DNA of 64,000 nt, from contig NZ_RSAA01000010.1 in NCBI RefSeq assembly GCF_003931915.1, positions 152,753-216,752 of the forward strand, read 5' to 3'. Both the position numbers and the translations under genes were made by a program. The notes under the pieces are model-generated. The model was not told the DNA's origin and ran no database searches. It worked only from the letters and a program-made list of their open reading frames with translations. Positions 35,051-43,670 of the stretch are shown here, one piece after another. This DNA comes from Saccharopolyspora rhizosphaerae. Its GTDB lineage: Bacteria; Actinomycetota; Actinomycetes; Mycobacteriales; Pseudonocardiaceae. The first letter of the stretch is position 1; each line of letters starts with the position of its first letter.

Positions 35051-36250
35051 TCAGGCGCCCGGCCGGTTCCCGGTCGGGATCGTGATGGGCGTGGTGGTCG
35101 GTGATGCGCCCTTGTTGAGGAACATCATGGCCAACGCGCGGATGAACTGGTCGAAGACGTAGAAGCCGGCGGGCGCGACCGGGATCAAGCCCTCGCGGAA
35201 CGCGATGTAGGCCGGGAACCCGTTGCGGATGAACTCCTTCGACGCGGGATCGCGCTTCAAGTTCAGCCAGTCGCCGATCTGGTCGTTGAGCACGTAACGC
35301 ACGAACTCGTTCAGGAACCCGCGGCTGACACCGAGGTCGACCTGCGCGGTCAGGCCGAGGAGGTCTTCGGCCAGTTCGCGGCCTTCGAAGGTCGGAGCGA
35401 TCAGCGGGGTGAGGACTTCCGCGGACTGCGCTTCCGCCTCGGCCCACGTCTTGGGGATGAACTCGTCCCGGACACCAAGCAGGTGGATGGCGACCTGCCA
35501 CATGTGCAGGAAGGCCTCCTCTTCCTCGGGCGTCATCGGGATCTGCCATTCCTGGAACTTCTTGCGCAGGAAGGTGCCGAGGCTGTGGAACGTGATCAGG
35601 ATGTCGCCGTTGCTGATCGGCAGCCGGTACGGCTCGTCGGCGACCGACTGCCAGTGCGCGGACTGCGGCAGCAGGTTGCGGACCGCCGCGTGCACCAGAC
35701 GGGTCTTGTTGGCGGTGACCACCATCTGACCGTCGGGTTCGAAGGCGTTGAGCTCGTTGAGGTCGTAGCCGAAGGTGAAGGTCTTGGCCGCCCGGTCCTG
35801 CATGTCGGCACCGCCCGCGGACCAGTAGACCGACTTGGCCTCCCGCGGGATCACGGTGCTCATGATGCCGCTGCCGATGCCGTACACGACGAACTGGTAG
35901 GTGTCCCAACGCCGGTTGAGGTCGGCGGCGAGGCGCAGCTTCTCCTGGTCGGCCCAGGAGGGCAGCTTGTTGACCTCCTGGAGCCAGTCGGCGAGCTCGG
36001 CAGGCAGTCCCTCGGGCAGCGAGTCGTTGTTGTTGACCCAGGACCCCATGGCGGTGTTGATCGCCGGGATCTGGTCATCGCGGAGGAGGCGCCCCATCAG
36101 GGCGTCCAACTCGTCGTCCCAGACCCACCACGGGTCGTTCGCGGCCGCCTTCGAGCTGGGAGCCGCCAGAGCCGGTGCAGCGCCCGTGGCTCCCACCAGC
36201 CCCAGCGCGGCGCCGAGCGACAGCAAGTTCCTCCTGCTGAGATTGCTCAT
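35051..36250 (-). CDS. Tat-exported oxygenase of the MpaB/Lcp (DUF2236) family
   Basis: A 399-residue protein. The N-terminus is a Tat signal (LSRRNLLSLGAALG to ALAAPSS). The mature part matches the DUF2236 fold of latex-clearing protein: SVYWSAGGADMQDRAAKTFT, ANKTRLVHAAVRNLLPQSAH with the conserved Lys-Thr pair, and DILITFHSLGTFLRKKF with the expected haem-ligand His. Lcp cleaves polyisoprene outside the cell. The Arg three residues before Lys-Thr in Lcp seems to be Thr here, so the substrate may differ. It is divergent from a tandem TetR regulator, as known for lcp loci. Confidence 0.8.
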   Translation of the reverse strand: MSNLSRRNLLSLGAALGLVGATGAAPALAAPSSKAAANDPWWVWDDELDALMGRLLRDDQIPAINTAMGSWVNNNDSLPEGLPAELADWLQEVNKLPSWADQEKLRLAADLNRRWDTYQFVVYGIGSGIMSTVIPREAKSVYWSAGGADMQDRAAKTFTFGYDLNELNAFEPDGQMVVTANKTRLVHAAVRNLLPQSAHWQSVADEPYRLPISNGDILITFHSLGTFLRKKFQEWQIPMTPEEEEAFLHMWQVAIHLLGVRDEFIPKTWAEAEAQSAEVLTPLIAPTFEGRELAEDLLGLTAQVDLGVSRGFLNEFVRYVLNDQIGDWLNLKRDPASKEFIRNGFPAYIAFREGLIPVAPAGFYVFDQFIRALAMMFLNKGASPTTTPITIPTGNRPGA

Positions 36251-36257
36251 TTACATA

Positions 36258-36275
36258 CCTAGCTTCCTTGGTAGG
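36258..36275. promoter_or_regulatory. Imperfect palindrome upstream of the Lcp-like gene
   Basis: CCTAGCTTCCTTGGTAGG has CCTA/TAGG outer arms and GC/GG-type inner partial symmetry. It lies 8-25 bases before the start codon and could be a TetR operator. Low complexity of the evidence keeps this tentative. Confidence 0.3.
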
Positions 36276-36647
36276 CGTGAGGTGGTGCTTCTTCGCGCGG
36301 TTCCAGGTGAGCAACCTCTGGCAGACCGTCGTCCACCGAGAGATTTTCCATTAACTTATCCAGCCTGGTGATCTGTGGCAAGGGCCATTCCGCACCTGAA
36401 CCGGTCCGCTGCCGACGCGGACGCCCCCGGCCTGCGGGAACACTGGAACGACCGGCGGCACGGTTCACCGTTCACCGAATCCCCAGTGCGGCTTGGTGGC
36501 TCGCGGACGGTTCGCCGAGATCCCACCCGGTGGGCGCGTCCCCGACGGGGTGGACGACGGCCGCGGAGCGCATCGACGACCCGGTCGTCGACGTGGTTGA
36601 CTGGCCCGCATGGCCTCGTTCCCGCGCGCACGCTCCCTGGGGCCGCG
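36276..36647. other. Intergenic region between Lcp-like and tandem TetR genes
   Basis: About 370 bases shared by divergent genes. The plus-strand frame is open but lacks family features. It should contain both promoters; AACTTATC near 36353-36360 is the most AT-rich element. Confidence 0.4.
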
Positions 36648-37811
36648 TTGATCACCGAGTCGACCGCGGCCGTGCGACCGCGCAACCGCAAGCAGCTCAT
36701 CGCCGAAGCAGCCGGACGGGCGTTCAGCGAACGCGGCTACCACGCGACGTCCATGGAGGAGATCGCCGCCGGCGTCGGCATCACCGCCGCCGCCCTGTAC
36801 CGGCACTTCCCCAACAAGTACGCGCTCCTCGCGGAGTGCGCGCACACCGCCGCGGACGCGCTGGTCGGCGCGCTGGACGAGGTCCCCGCCGAAGCCCCCC
36901 TGGCGGAGGTGCTCTCCGCCCTCACCCGGGTCACCGTCGCCCACCGGGAGTCAGGCGGCTTGTACCGCTGGGAGGCCCGGTACCTCAACGACCAGGACCG
37001 TCAGGCGCTCAACACCACCTTTGCGCACGTGGTCAACCGGGTCACCGAGGCGGTGCGGCGCGAGCACCCGCTCCCCGACGAGCGCCTGCGCGCCGCGGCG
37101 GTCCTCGGCGTGATCGGGTCGGTGACGATGCACCGGACCTCGGTCGCACGACGCCGGATCGAGAACGCGCTGCTCTCATCGGGGCTCAGCGTGGCCGCGA
37201 CCGACCCGACAGCCGACGTCGACAAGGCCCACCTCGTCGAACTGCCAGCCCAACCCGTACCGCGCACGCGCCGCGCCGAGATCCTCGCCGCGGCCATCCC
37301 GCTGTTCGAACGCGACGGGTTCACCACCGTGACCAACGGCCGGATCGCCGAGGCCGTCGGAGTCGTCCCGTCGGCGATCTACCGCTACTTCACCGGCAAG
37401 GCCGACATCCTCGCCGCCGCCTGCCGCCAAGCGGCGGGACTGCTGTCCCAAGCGGTGGAGGAGAACCTGCGCGGCGTGGCCGACCCGCACGAGGCCGTCG
37501 TCGCGCTCGCAGCGACCTACGTCGCCTACAGCTTCGAGCACACCGCCCTCACGAGGGTCGCGAACGCCGAACTCGGCGGACTACCCGAGAACCTCCGCCA
37601 ACCACTCATCGCCGCGCAGCGGGAGCACATCGCGGTGTGGGAGCAGCACCTGCGAGCAGCGCGCCCGGAACTCGACGCCCGCGAGGCCCGGATCCTGGTG
37701 TACAGCGGCTTCGGCGCCGCCTTCGAAGCCGGCCGCGCCCTGCGGTGGCGGGACGAACCCGAACACCGAGCCGCCGTCACCACCCTGCTCCTGGCCGCCC
37801 TCAGCCTCTGA
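36648..37811 (+). CDS. Tandem TetR-family regulator (two TetR units in one chain)
   Basis: About 387 residues from a TTG at 36648; a GTG at 36672 is possible. Two complete TetR repressor units follow each other. The first helix-turn-helix is SMEEIAAGVGITAAALYRHF (about residues 35-60), the second is VTNGRIAEAVGVVPSAIYRY (about 228-250), each with its own helical C-terminal domain. Fusing the normal dimer into one chain could create an asymmetric DNA or ligand site. It is divergent from the Lcp-like oxygenase gene and is the likely repressor of it. Confidence 0.88.
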   Translation: MITESTAAVRPRNRKQLIAEAAGRAFSERGYHATSMEEIAAGVGITAAALYRHFPNKYALLAECAHTAADALVGALDEVPAEAPLAEVLSALTRVTVAHRESGGLYRWEARYLNDQDRQALNTTFAHVVNRVTEAVRREHPLPDERLRAAAVLGVIGSVTMHRTSVARRRIENALLSSGLSVAATDPTADVDKAHLVELPAQPVPRTRRAEILAAAIPLFERDGFTTVTNGRIAEAVGVVPSAIYRYFTGKADILAAACRQAAGLLSQAVEENLRGVADPHEAVVALAATYVAYSFEHTALTRVANAELGGLPENLRQPLIAAQREHIAVWEQHLRAARPELDAREARILVYSGFGAAFEAGRALRWRDEPEHRAAVTTLLLAALSL

Positions 37812-37906
37812 GCCGAGGTCGCGGCGGGCGGGCCGACCTGTGGAGGGAAGACCTCGTCGTCCCGTGGGGTTCGCAAGCGCTGCACGCGAGGTGGGGGACT
37901 CGGCCC

Positions 37907-39034
37907 CTAGCGAGGTGAGGCGATGATGTGATTGCGGAGTTCCTCCACGCCATGGGCGCGGGCGCCGGCGATCTCGGGTTCGGTGAGTCCTGCTGGGACG
38001 ACCGGGACGTGGCGCGGTGCTTCGGCGAACTGCTCGTCGAGGGACCGGACCATCGTCGGATCCGCGCCCCAGGATCCGCCGAGCACGATGAGCTCAGGAT
38101 CTGCGAGCGCGACAGCGGCCGCGAGCACGCCGTGGACCGCGCGCGAGAGAGCCCGCCGCACCTCCTCGCCCGTCGCGCCGTCGTCCGCGATCGCTTCGTG
38201 CAGGGCCTCCACGTCGACAGCAGTCGTTCCTCGGCGCCGGAGTCCGAGGGCGGCGAAGACCTCGATCAGGGGCACGGCCGTGCCGCCCGGGCCTTCGGTG
38301 TGGAGGTGCGCGATCTCGCCCGCGAAGCCGCGGTGTCCGCGACGCACCGACCCGTCGGTGACGACCGCGCACCCGAGACCTTCGTCCAAGTAGACGTAGA
38401 CGAAGTCGTCGACACCTGCGGCGCAGCCCTGGCCCTGCTCAGCGCGAGCGGCCCAGTTGACGTCGTTGTCGACGAGCACCGGCCCGTCGACCAGCGGGTC
38501 CACGACCGCGACCGGGTCCAGGTCTCCGACCAGGAACGGCACGTCCGGCAGCTGCACCAGTCGTCCGGTCTCGCGGTCGACGGGGTCGGCAGCGCTCACC
38601 ACGGCACAGCGGAGCGGGCCGTGACCCGCGCGCTGCACCCGGGCCGCCACCTGCGCCAGCACGTCCGCCGCGACCTCCGCGCCCGGTGCCCTTCCGATCG
38701 GTTCCTGCTCGCGGGCGACGACGCGGCCGAACGCGTCGACGGCCTCGGCGACCACTCCGCTCGGCGTGATGCTCGCGACCAGCACCGCGCCGCAGTCCTC
38801 GCTCAACGAGTAGTACGAGCCCGCCCGCCCGCGGCCTGTCGTCCGCTCCCCCGTGTCCACCAGGACACCGGCCTCGCTGAGCCTGCGCACGCTGTCGGAC
38901 ACCGTCGGTTTCGAAATCCCCGTGCGGGACGCGATCTGCGTCCGGGTGATCCGCTGCGCCTCCATGACCGCCCGCAGCACGTGCTCATCGGTCAACGAGC
39001 GCAGGAGCTCCAGCGAAGGCTTGGCGGAGGACAT
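37907..39034 (-). CDS. ROK-family transcriptional regulator (degenerate sugar-binding site)
   Basis: A 375-residue protein with N-terminal winged helix (TRTQIASRTGISKPTVSDSV) and a ROK domain. The domain keeps VLVDNDVNWAARAE and GEIAHLHTEGPGG but lacks the CxCGxxGC zinc motif, so it is a regulator and not a kinase, with altered ligand binding. It is divergent from the DUF1479 dioxygenase gene, and the 88-base gap contains TTAGT-type dyads. It probably represses that gene. Confidence 0.87.
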   Translation of the reverse strand: MSSAKPSLELLRSLTDEHVLRAVMEAQRITRTQIASRTGISKPTVSDSVRRLSEAGVLVDTGERTTGRGRAGSYYSLSEDCGAVLVASITPSGVVAEAVDAFGRVVAREQEPIGRAPGAEVAADVLAQVAARVQRAGHGPLRCAVVSAADPVDRETGRLVQLPDVPFLVGDLDPVAVVDPLVDGPVLVDNDVNWAARAEQGQGCAAGVDDFVYVYLDEGLGCAVVTDGSVRRGHRGFAGEIAHLHTEGPGGTAVPLIEVFAALGLRRRGTTAVDVEALHEAIADDGATGEEVRRALSRAVHGVLAAAVALADPELIVLGGSWGADPTMVRSLDEQFAEAPRHVPVVPAGLTEPEIAGARAHGVEELRNHIIASPR

Positions 39035-39042
39035 GCCGGGAG

Positions 39043-39112
39043 TTTAGTCAGGAGTGTTGCCCAAACACCACGCGGCAGCTACCTTGCTCATTAGTTAGGG
39101 GCCCTGACCAAA
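39043..39112. promoter_or_regulatory. Dyad and half-site between ROK and DUF1479 genes
   Basis: An imperfect palindrome TTAGTTAGGG/CCCTGACCAA (39091-39111, arms matching at about 8 of 10 positions) sits just before the DUF1479 ribosome site, and a related TTTAGTCAGG lies at 39043-39052 near the ROK start. They resemble the TTAGTT-type sites bound by ROK repressors such as XylR. Confidence 0.45.
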
Positions 39113-39122
39113 GGAGTTCGAG

Positions 39123-40415
39123 GTGACCGCCACATCCGGCCGGCCGCAGACGCCGGCGTTGCCGCACTGGGAGAGCCCGCCCGAGGACTTGTCCGCTGCG
39201 ATCCGGAAGATCAAGTCCGCGCTGCGCGCTCGCATCGAAGCATCGGGCCGCAGCGTCGACGAGGTCTTCGCCGTGGTGGAGCAGCGCATCGCCGAACGCG
39301 TCAGCGAGATCAAGGCGGAGCAGGAACGCGGCGAGACGGTCTGGCCCGTCATCGACTACGCGGACATCGCCAACGGCACCGTCAGCGCCGAGCAGATCAG
39401 CAAGCTCCAGCGACGAGGCTGCTTGGTGGTGCGCGGGCACTTCGACCGCGACCAAGCGCTGGCCTGGGACGCCGGCATCGTCGAGTACGTCGAGCGCAAC
39501 CACTTCTTCGAGAACTACCGGGGTCCGGGCGACGACTTCTTCGGCAGCGTCGGCTCCAAACCCGAGATCTACCCGATCTACTGGTCCCCTGCTCAGGTGG
39601 AGGCCCGCCAGAGCAGGCGCACAGCCGACGTGCAGGCCTTCCTCAACTCCTTCTGGAAGAACGAGTCCGAGGGCGTCCAGTGGTTCGACCCCGACCGCGA
39701 CGCCATGTACCCCGACCGCATCCGCCGCCGCCCACCGGGCGCCGACTCAGCGGGCCTCGGAACCCACTGCGACCCCGGCACGCTCGACCTGTGGATGACC
39801 CGCTCCTACCAGCAGGCGTTCCGGCACCTCTTCGACGGCACCGTCGAGCAGTACGATCCCTGGGACCCGGCTCACCGCACCTCCGGCTCCCAGTACCCGG
39901 GATCCACGATGTGCTCGGCGTTCCGGACCTTCCAGGGCTGGACCGCACTGTCCGACATGGACCACGACCAGGGTGTCCTGCACTCCGTCCCGATCCCCGA
40001 AGCCATGGCGTACTTGATGCTGCGCCCGCTGCTCCCCGACGTCCCCGACGACGACATGTGCGGTGTGACCACCAACCAGGTCTTCCCCGCCACGCACAAG
40101 TGGCACAGCGACCTGCTGGAGGGCCTCGTCGGCATTCCCGACGTCAAGGCCGGCGACTCCGTCTGGTGGCACTGCGACATGATCCACAGCGTCGCCCCCG
40201 TTGCCGACCAGCAGGGCTGGGGCAACGTCATGTACATCCCGGCAGCCCCGTGGTGCCCGCGCAACGAGGCCTACGCTCCCAGCGTCCGCGACGCGTTCCT
40301 CACCGGCTCCAGCCCGACCGACTTCCCCGCGGAGCACTACGAACGGGATTGGGACGGCAGGTTCACCTACGACCAGCTCAACGAGATCGGCCGCCGCGGC
40401 ATGGGTTTCGACTGA
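39123..40415 (+). CDS. DUF1479 (YbiU-like) putative Fe/2-oxoglutarate dioxygenase
   Basis: A 430-residue protein starting at GTG 39123, with AAAGGAG six bases before it. It matches DUF1479 over its full length: RGCLVVRGHFDRDQALAWD, GLGTHCDPGTLDLWM with an HxD metal motif, and GDSVWWHCDMIHSVAP with the distal His. The family is predicted to be iron- and 2-oxoglutarate-dependent oxygenases related to phytanoyl-CoA hydroxylase, with unknown substrate. A strong terminator hairpin follows. The divergent ROK gene suggests a sugar-like inducer. Confidence 0.88.
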   Translation: MTATSGRPQTPALPHWESPPEDLSAAIRKIKSALRARIEASGRSVDEVFAVVEQRIAERVSEIKAEQERGETVWPVIDYADIANGTVSAEQISKLQRRGCLVVRGHFDRDQALAWDAGIVEYVERNHFFENYRGPGDDFFGSVGSKPEIYPIYWSPAQVEARQSRRTADVQAFLNSFWKNESEGVQWFDPDRDAMYPDRIRRRPPGADSAGLGTHCDPGTLDLWMTRSYQQAFRHLFDGTVEQYDPWDPAHRTSGSQYPGSTMCSAFRTFQGWTALSDMDHDQGVLHSVPIPEAMAYLMLRPLLPDVPDDDMCGVTTNQVFPATHKWHSDLLEGLVGIPDVKAGDSVWWHCDMIHSVAPVADQQGWGNVMYIPAAPWCPRNEAYAPSVRDAFLTGSSPTDFPAEHYERDWDGRFTYDQLNEIGRRGMGFD

Positions 40416-40422
40416 CCGCACC

Positions 40423-40462
40423 TCCCCGGGGGTCCGCCTCGTCCGGGGCGGTCCCCCGGGGA
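40423..40462. terminator. Strong hairpin between DUF1479 and fadD genes
   Basis: Arms 40423-40438 and 40447-40462 pair over 15 of 16 positions (one T-T mismatch) around an 8-base loop, eight bases after the DUF1479 stop. It lies 214 bases past the end of the convergent fadD gene, so it chiefly serves the plus strand. Confidence 0.75.
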
Positions 40463-40676
40463 AGGTCGATCACGGATGTCCTCTCGCGACGACGCGGTCG
40501 CACCCGCTGTCCGCATGCAGGCCTTCCCTACCCGGTCCATCGCCGGGCATGGTCTGCACACCGAGCAACCGCGAGCCGCGGTCTGCCGGGAGCCAGCGCC
40601 CCGAGGGGACCAGCACGAACGGCACCTTGCCTCACGTGACGCGGTGAGGCCAGGTGTCAGTTCGTCCCGACGGGGG

Positions 40677-42353
40677 TCAGGTAGCCGTGGACCGCTGCTG
40701 TTCCCGAGTGCGGAGGTCGCGGCGCAGCAGCTTGCCGGTGACCGTCTTGGGGAGTTCGTCGAGGACTTCGACCTGGCGCGGGTACTTGTAGGCGGCCATG
40801 CGCTGCTTGCAGAAGGCGATCAGCTCCTCGGGCTCGGCGGTGGCGCCGGGCCGCAAGCTCACGAACGCCTTGACCGTCTCCCCGCGGTAGGGGTCGGGCA
40901 CGCCGACGACGGCGGCTTCGCGGACGGCCTCGTGCTCGTAGAGCACGTCCTCCACCTCGCGCGGCCAGATCTTGTACCCACCAGCGTTGATCTGGTCCTT
41001 CTTGCGGTCGACGAGGTAGAACCAGCCGTCCGCGTCCATGTAGCCGACGTCTCCGGTGCGGAACCGGCCGCCGCCCATGGCGTGGGCGGTCTCCTCCGGC
41101 TTGTTCCAGTAGCCGGAGACGACCTGCGGACCGGAGGTGACCAGTTCACCGACTTCGCCCGCCGGCAGGTCCTCGCCGTCTTCCCCGACGATGCGCACGA
41201 CGGTGCCGTAGACCGGTACCCCCACCGACAACGCACCGGTGGCCGGGTCGACGGGAGCGTCCGCCCCGAGCGGAACACCGTGGGACGGCGAGGTCGTCTC
41301 GGTCAGCCCGTAGATGTTGTGGATGTAGTGACCGTAGGTCTTCTGGAACGCGGTGACCGTGCTCGGCGGGATCGGCGCGCCACCCGAGTAGATCTTCGTG
41401 AGGCTCGCCAGGTCCTCCTTCTTCGCCCCGGGGGAGTTCATCAGCGCGATGAACACGGTGATCGACCCGACGGTGAAGGTGGCCTCCTCCTCGCGGATCG
41501 TCTCCAGGGTCACCGCCGGGTCCCACCGGTACATCAGCACCAGCGGAGCCCCGGTCAGCAACGACACCGCGACGTGCCCGATCAGCCCGGTGATGTGGAA
41601 CAGCGGAGCCACACCCAGGATCACGTCCTCGGAGCCGATCCCGATCCAGTCCCGGTAGGTCTGGGCGTTGAACACCACGTTGCGGTGCGTGGTCATCGCG
41701 CCCTTCGGCGGCCCCGTCGTCCCCGAGGTGTAGGTCAACAGCGCCACGTCGTCCGGGCCGAGCGACACCTCGGGAGCGGACTGACCGCGGTACCGCTCGA
41801 GCACCTCCGCCATGTCGACCGCGCCCTCGCAGGGCGCACCGTCGACACCGCTGAACAGGCGCTGGTCGTTGCGGGTCTGGTGCTCCAGCTCCGAAGTGGT
41901 GATGACCGTGCGGACCTGCGTGCCGGCGACGACGTTGCGCGCCACCTCGCGGTAGAGCCCCCGCAGGCACACCAGCACGCTCGCCCCGGAGTCCTGCAGG
42001 ACCAGCTCCAGCTCGCGCTCGCGGTTCATCGGGTTCACCGACACCGCGATCCCCCCGGCCTTCCACGTCCCCAGCTGGGCGATGACGAACTGCGGGACGT
42101 TCTGCGCGTAGACCGCCACCCGCTCCCTCGGCGCGAACCCCGCATCCGCGAGGCCCGCGGCGAAGGCGTCGCTGAGCTCATCGAGCTCCCGTCGAGTGAT
42201 CCGGCCGTCGAAGTACCGGATGATGTCGCCTTCCGGGTCGCGCGCGACCGCTGCGGCGAACATGTCGACCGCGTTGTCGTGCTCGACCTCGATCTCGGAG
42301 GGCTGCCCCGAGGCGTACCGCGCCAGCCACGGCTTGTCGTCGTAGAGGCTCAC
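40677..42353 (-). CDS. Fatty-acid/carboxylate-CoA ligase (FadD-like)
   Basis: A 558-residue ANL-superfamily enzyme. Motif A5 YTSGTTGPPKGAM, motif YGLTETTSPSHG, RTGDVGYMDADGWFYLVDRK and the C-terminal catalytic lysine in PKTVTGKLLRRDL are all present. It would activate a carboxylic acid with ATP and then form the CoA thioester. Chain length cannot be told. It starts 9 bases after the cyclase-family gene end on the same strand and was probably co-transcribed with it. Confidence 0.9.
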   Translation of the reverse strand: MSLYDDKPWLARYASGQPSEIEVEHDNAVDMFAAAVARDPEGDIIRYFDGRITRRELDELSDAFAAGLADAGFAPRERVAVYAQNVPQFVIAQLGTWKAGGIAVSVNPMNRERELELVLQDSGASVLVCLRGLYREVARNVVAGTQVRTVITTSELEHQTRNDQRLFSGVDGAPCEGAVDMAEVLERYRGQSAPEVSLGPDDVALLTYTSGTTGPPKGAMTTHRNVVFNAQTYRDWIGIGSEDVILGVAPLFHITGLIGHVAVSLLTGAPLVLMYRWDPAVTLETIREEEATFTVGSITVFIALMNSPGAKKEDLASLTKIYSGGAPIPPSTVTAFQKTYGHYIHNIYGLTETTSPSHGVPLGADAPVDPATGALSVGVPVYGTVVRIVGEDGEDLPAGEVGELVTSGPQVVSGYWNKPEETAHAMGGGRFRTGDVGYMDADGWFYLVDRKKDQINAGGYKIWPREVEDVLYEHEAVREAAVVGVPDPYRGETVKAFVSLRPGATAEPEELIAFCKQRMAAYKYPRQVEVLDELPKTVTGKLLRRDLRTREQQRSTAT

Positions 42354-42362
42354 ATCAGCTCC

Positions 42363-42980
42363 TCATCGGATGACGATCGGGTTGACCGGAGCGCCGGCGC
42401 CTTCAGCGACCTTCAGCGGGACGGCCGTGTAGAGGAAACTCCACCGGTTGTCGCGCGCGCAAGCCTCCGCCAGGTCGTCCCACCAGATCACCTCGCTGAG
42501 CACGAGACCGAGGTGGCGCAGCAGCGCGCAGTGCAGCGGCAGCATCACACCGGTCTCGGGTTCCTCGGTGACCTCGCTGACGATCGTGTCCGTCACGAGG
42601 GTGGCGCTCTCGGTCTCCTGGAACCTCTCGACGAGTTCACGGGAGTAGGTCAACCCGGGCTCGGTGACGTCCTCGTGGAACTCCTCGGGCGTGGTCGCGT
42701 ACCCGTAACCCGTGAAGCCGGTGCGGATCAGCAGTACGTCGTGCGGCTGGATCGTGACGCCCTGCTTCTCGGCCGCGGCGAGCAGGTCCTCGTGGTCGAC
42801 CGTCTCGCCCTTGTCCAGGTGGTCCTTGCCCCGATACCAGGCCATGTCGATCAGCACGCCCCGGCCGACGACGCCCTTCTCGGCGATCGGCAGCACCGAC
42901 GCCTTCGACAAGCCCTCGACCGTGGTGTCGGCGTCGTAGCCGTTCCAGATCTTGCCGTCGTACCAGACGTGCCCGAGCAC
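42363..42980 (-). CDS. Cyclase-family (kynurenine formamidase-like) protein, 5' end degraded
   Basis: From the GTG at 42980 a 205-residue product is possible. It carries the family core: HVWYDGKIWNGYDADTT, GRGVLIDMAWYRGKDHL and LLIRTGFTGYG. The same frame continues upstream without a start codon for about 190 bases (SSWAPGAEGAPDFPGGLHY, YADDVATIFLQGSSQYDVLG), all of which belongs to the fold and carries metal-site residues in relatives. Further N-terminal sequence seems to lie in another frame. The gene is thus probably a pseudogene or carries a sequencing frameshift. The family hydrolyses amides or lactone-like bonds using metal ions. Confidence 0.6.
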   Translation of the reverse strand: MLGHVWYDGKIWNGYDADTTVEGLSKASVLPIAEKGVVGRGVLIDMAWYRGKDHLDKGETVDHEDLLAAAEKQGVTIQPHDVLLIRTGFTGYGYATTPEEFHEDVTEPGLTYSRELVERFQETESATLVTDTIVSEVTEEPETGVMLPLHCALLRHLGLVLSEVIWWDDLAEACARDNRWSFLYTAVPLKVAEGAGAPVNPIVIR

Positions 42981-43190
42981 GTCGTACTGCGACGACCCCT
43001 GCAGGAAGATCGTCGCGACGTCGTCGGCGTAGTGCAGGCCGCCGGGGAAGTCCGGAGCACCCTCCGCACCGGGCGCCCAGCTGGACTCGTCGAGGGTCTG
43101 GAGACGTCGGGACCGGGCTGTCGGAGCCGTGCAGGGGGTGGTTCGGAACAGAGGACCACCCGGCCCTGGACATCAGCCGCCGTGACCCGT
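42981..43190 (-). pseudogene. Degraded N-terminal region of the cyclase gene
   Basis: The frame of the cyclase reads GGPLFRTTPCTAPTARS and then LDESSWAPGAEGAPDF without any start codon back to a TGA near 43170. A neighbouring frame reads RLHRERVTAADVQGRVVL, resembling the segment that normally precedes it. This indicates a deletion or frameshift. Confidence 0.45.
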
Positions 43191-43597
43191 TCCCGGTGGA
43201 GGCGGACCTTCGAGAACTCCCGGCAGAGCGGTCGACTCGCGACGCCGTCCTCCTTGGCAGATGAGGGCGCGCACCCCCGCCCGCGGATCGGCTTGGCGCT
43301 TCCTCGCCACAAGTCGGGCATCCGGACTGGCGCTTTCCGGACACGCGCGAACGGCTCAGCCGTGGCAGGGCCGTCCAGTCGACACCGGTGCTGGTGCGTT
43401 CCGAGCACTCCGCGCGACCTGTGCGCGCTACCGACCAAGGTCAATTCGGGGTATTTGCGCAGGTTGGGGGCGGTTTCCACAGTGGACCGAACTACCGCGG
43501 AACGCATCCGAGACGTCCTGGCGCGCAAGCTTCTTCAGAGACTCAGAAGCGGGATCCAGCGCCCTGCGGCCGTTGGAGTGACAACGTCAGTTCTCCC
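43191..43597. other. Intergenic stretch without recognised gene
   Basis: No gene supported. It separates the disrupted cyclase gene from the promoter of the ROK-headed unit. Confidence 0.4.
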
Positions 43598-43628
43598 TTG
43601 ACCTCGAACGCGACGTTCGACCTACTCT
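43598..43628 (+). promoter_or_regulatory. Promoter with a perfect palindrome before the ROK-headed unit
   Basis: TTGACC (43598-43603) and TACTCT (43623-43628) form -35 and -10 boxes 19 bases apart. The spacer holds TCGAACG-CGA-CGTTCGA (43604-43620), a perfect 7-base inverted repeat. A repressor bound there would block the promoter; the ROK protein encoded just downstream is the obvious candidate. Confidence 0.7.
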
Positions 43629-43670
43629 GTGACGCACTTCATTCGCTCTGTGCAAGAAGTGGAGTAGCCG

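Noticed and set aside
40476..43601. 1041-residue plus-strand frame opposite fadD and the cyclase gene
   Set aside because: It is the mirror of high-GC coding sequence; fadD motifs are complete on the minus strand.
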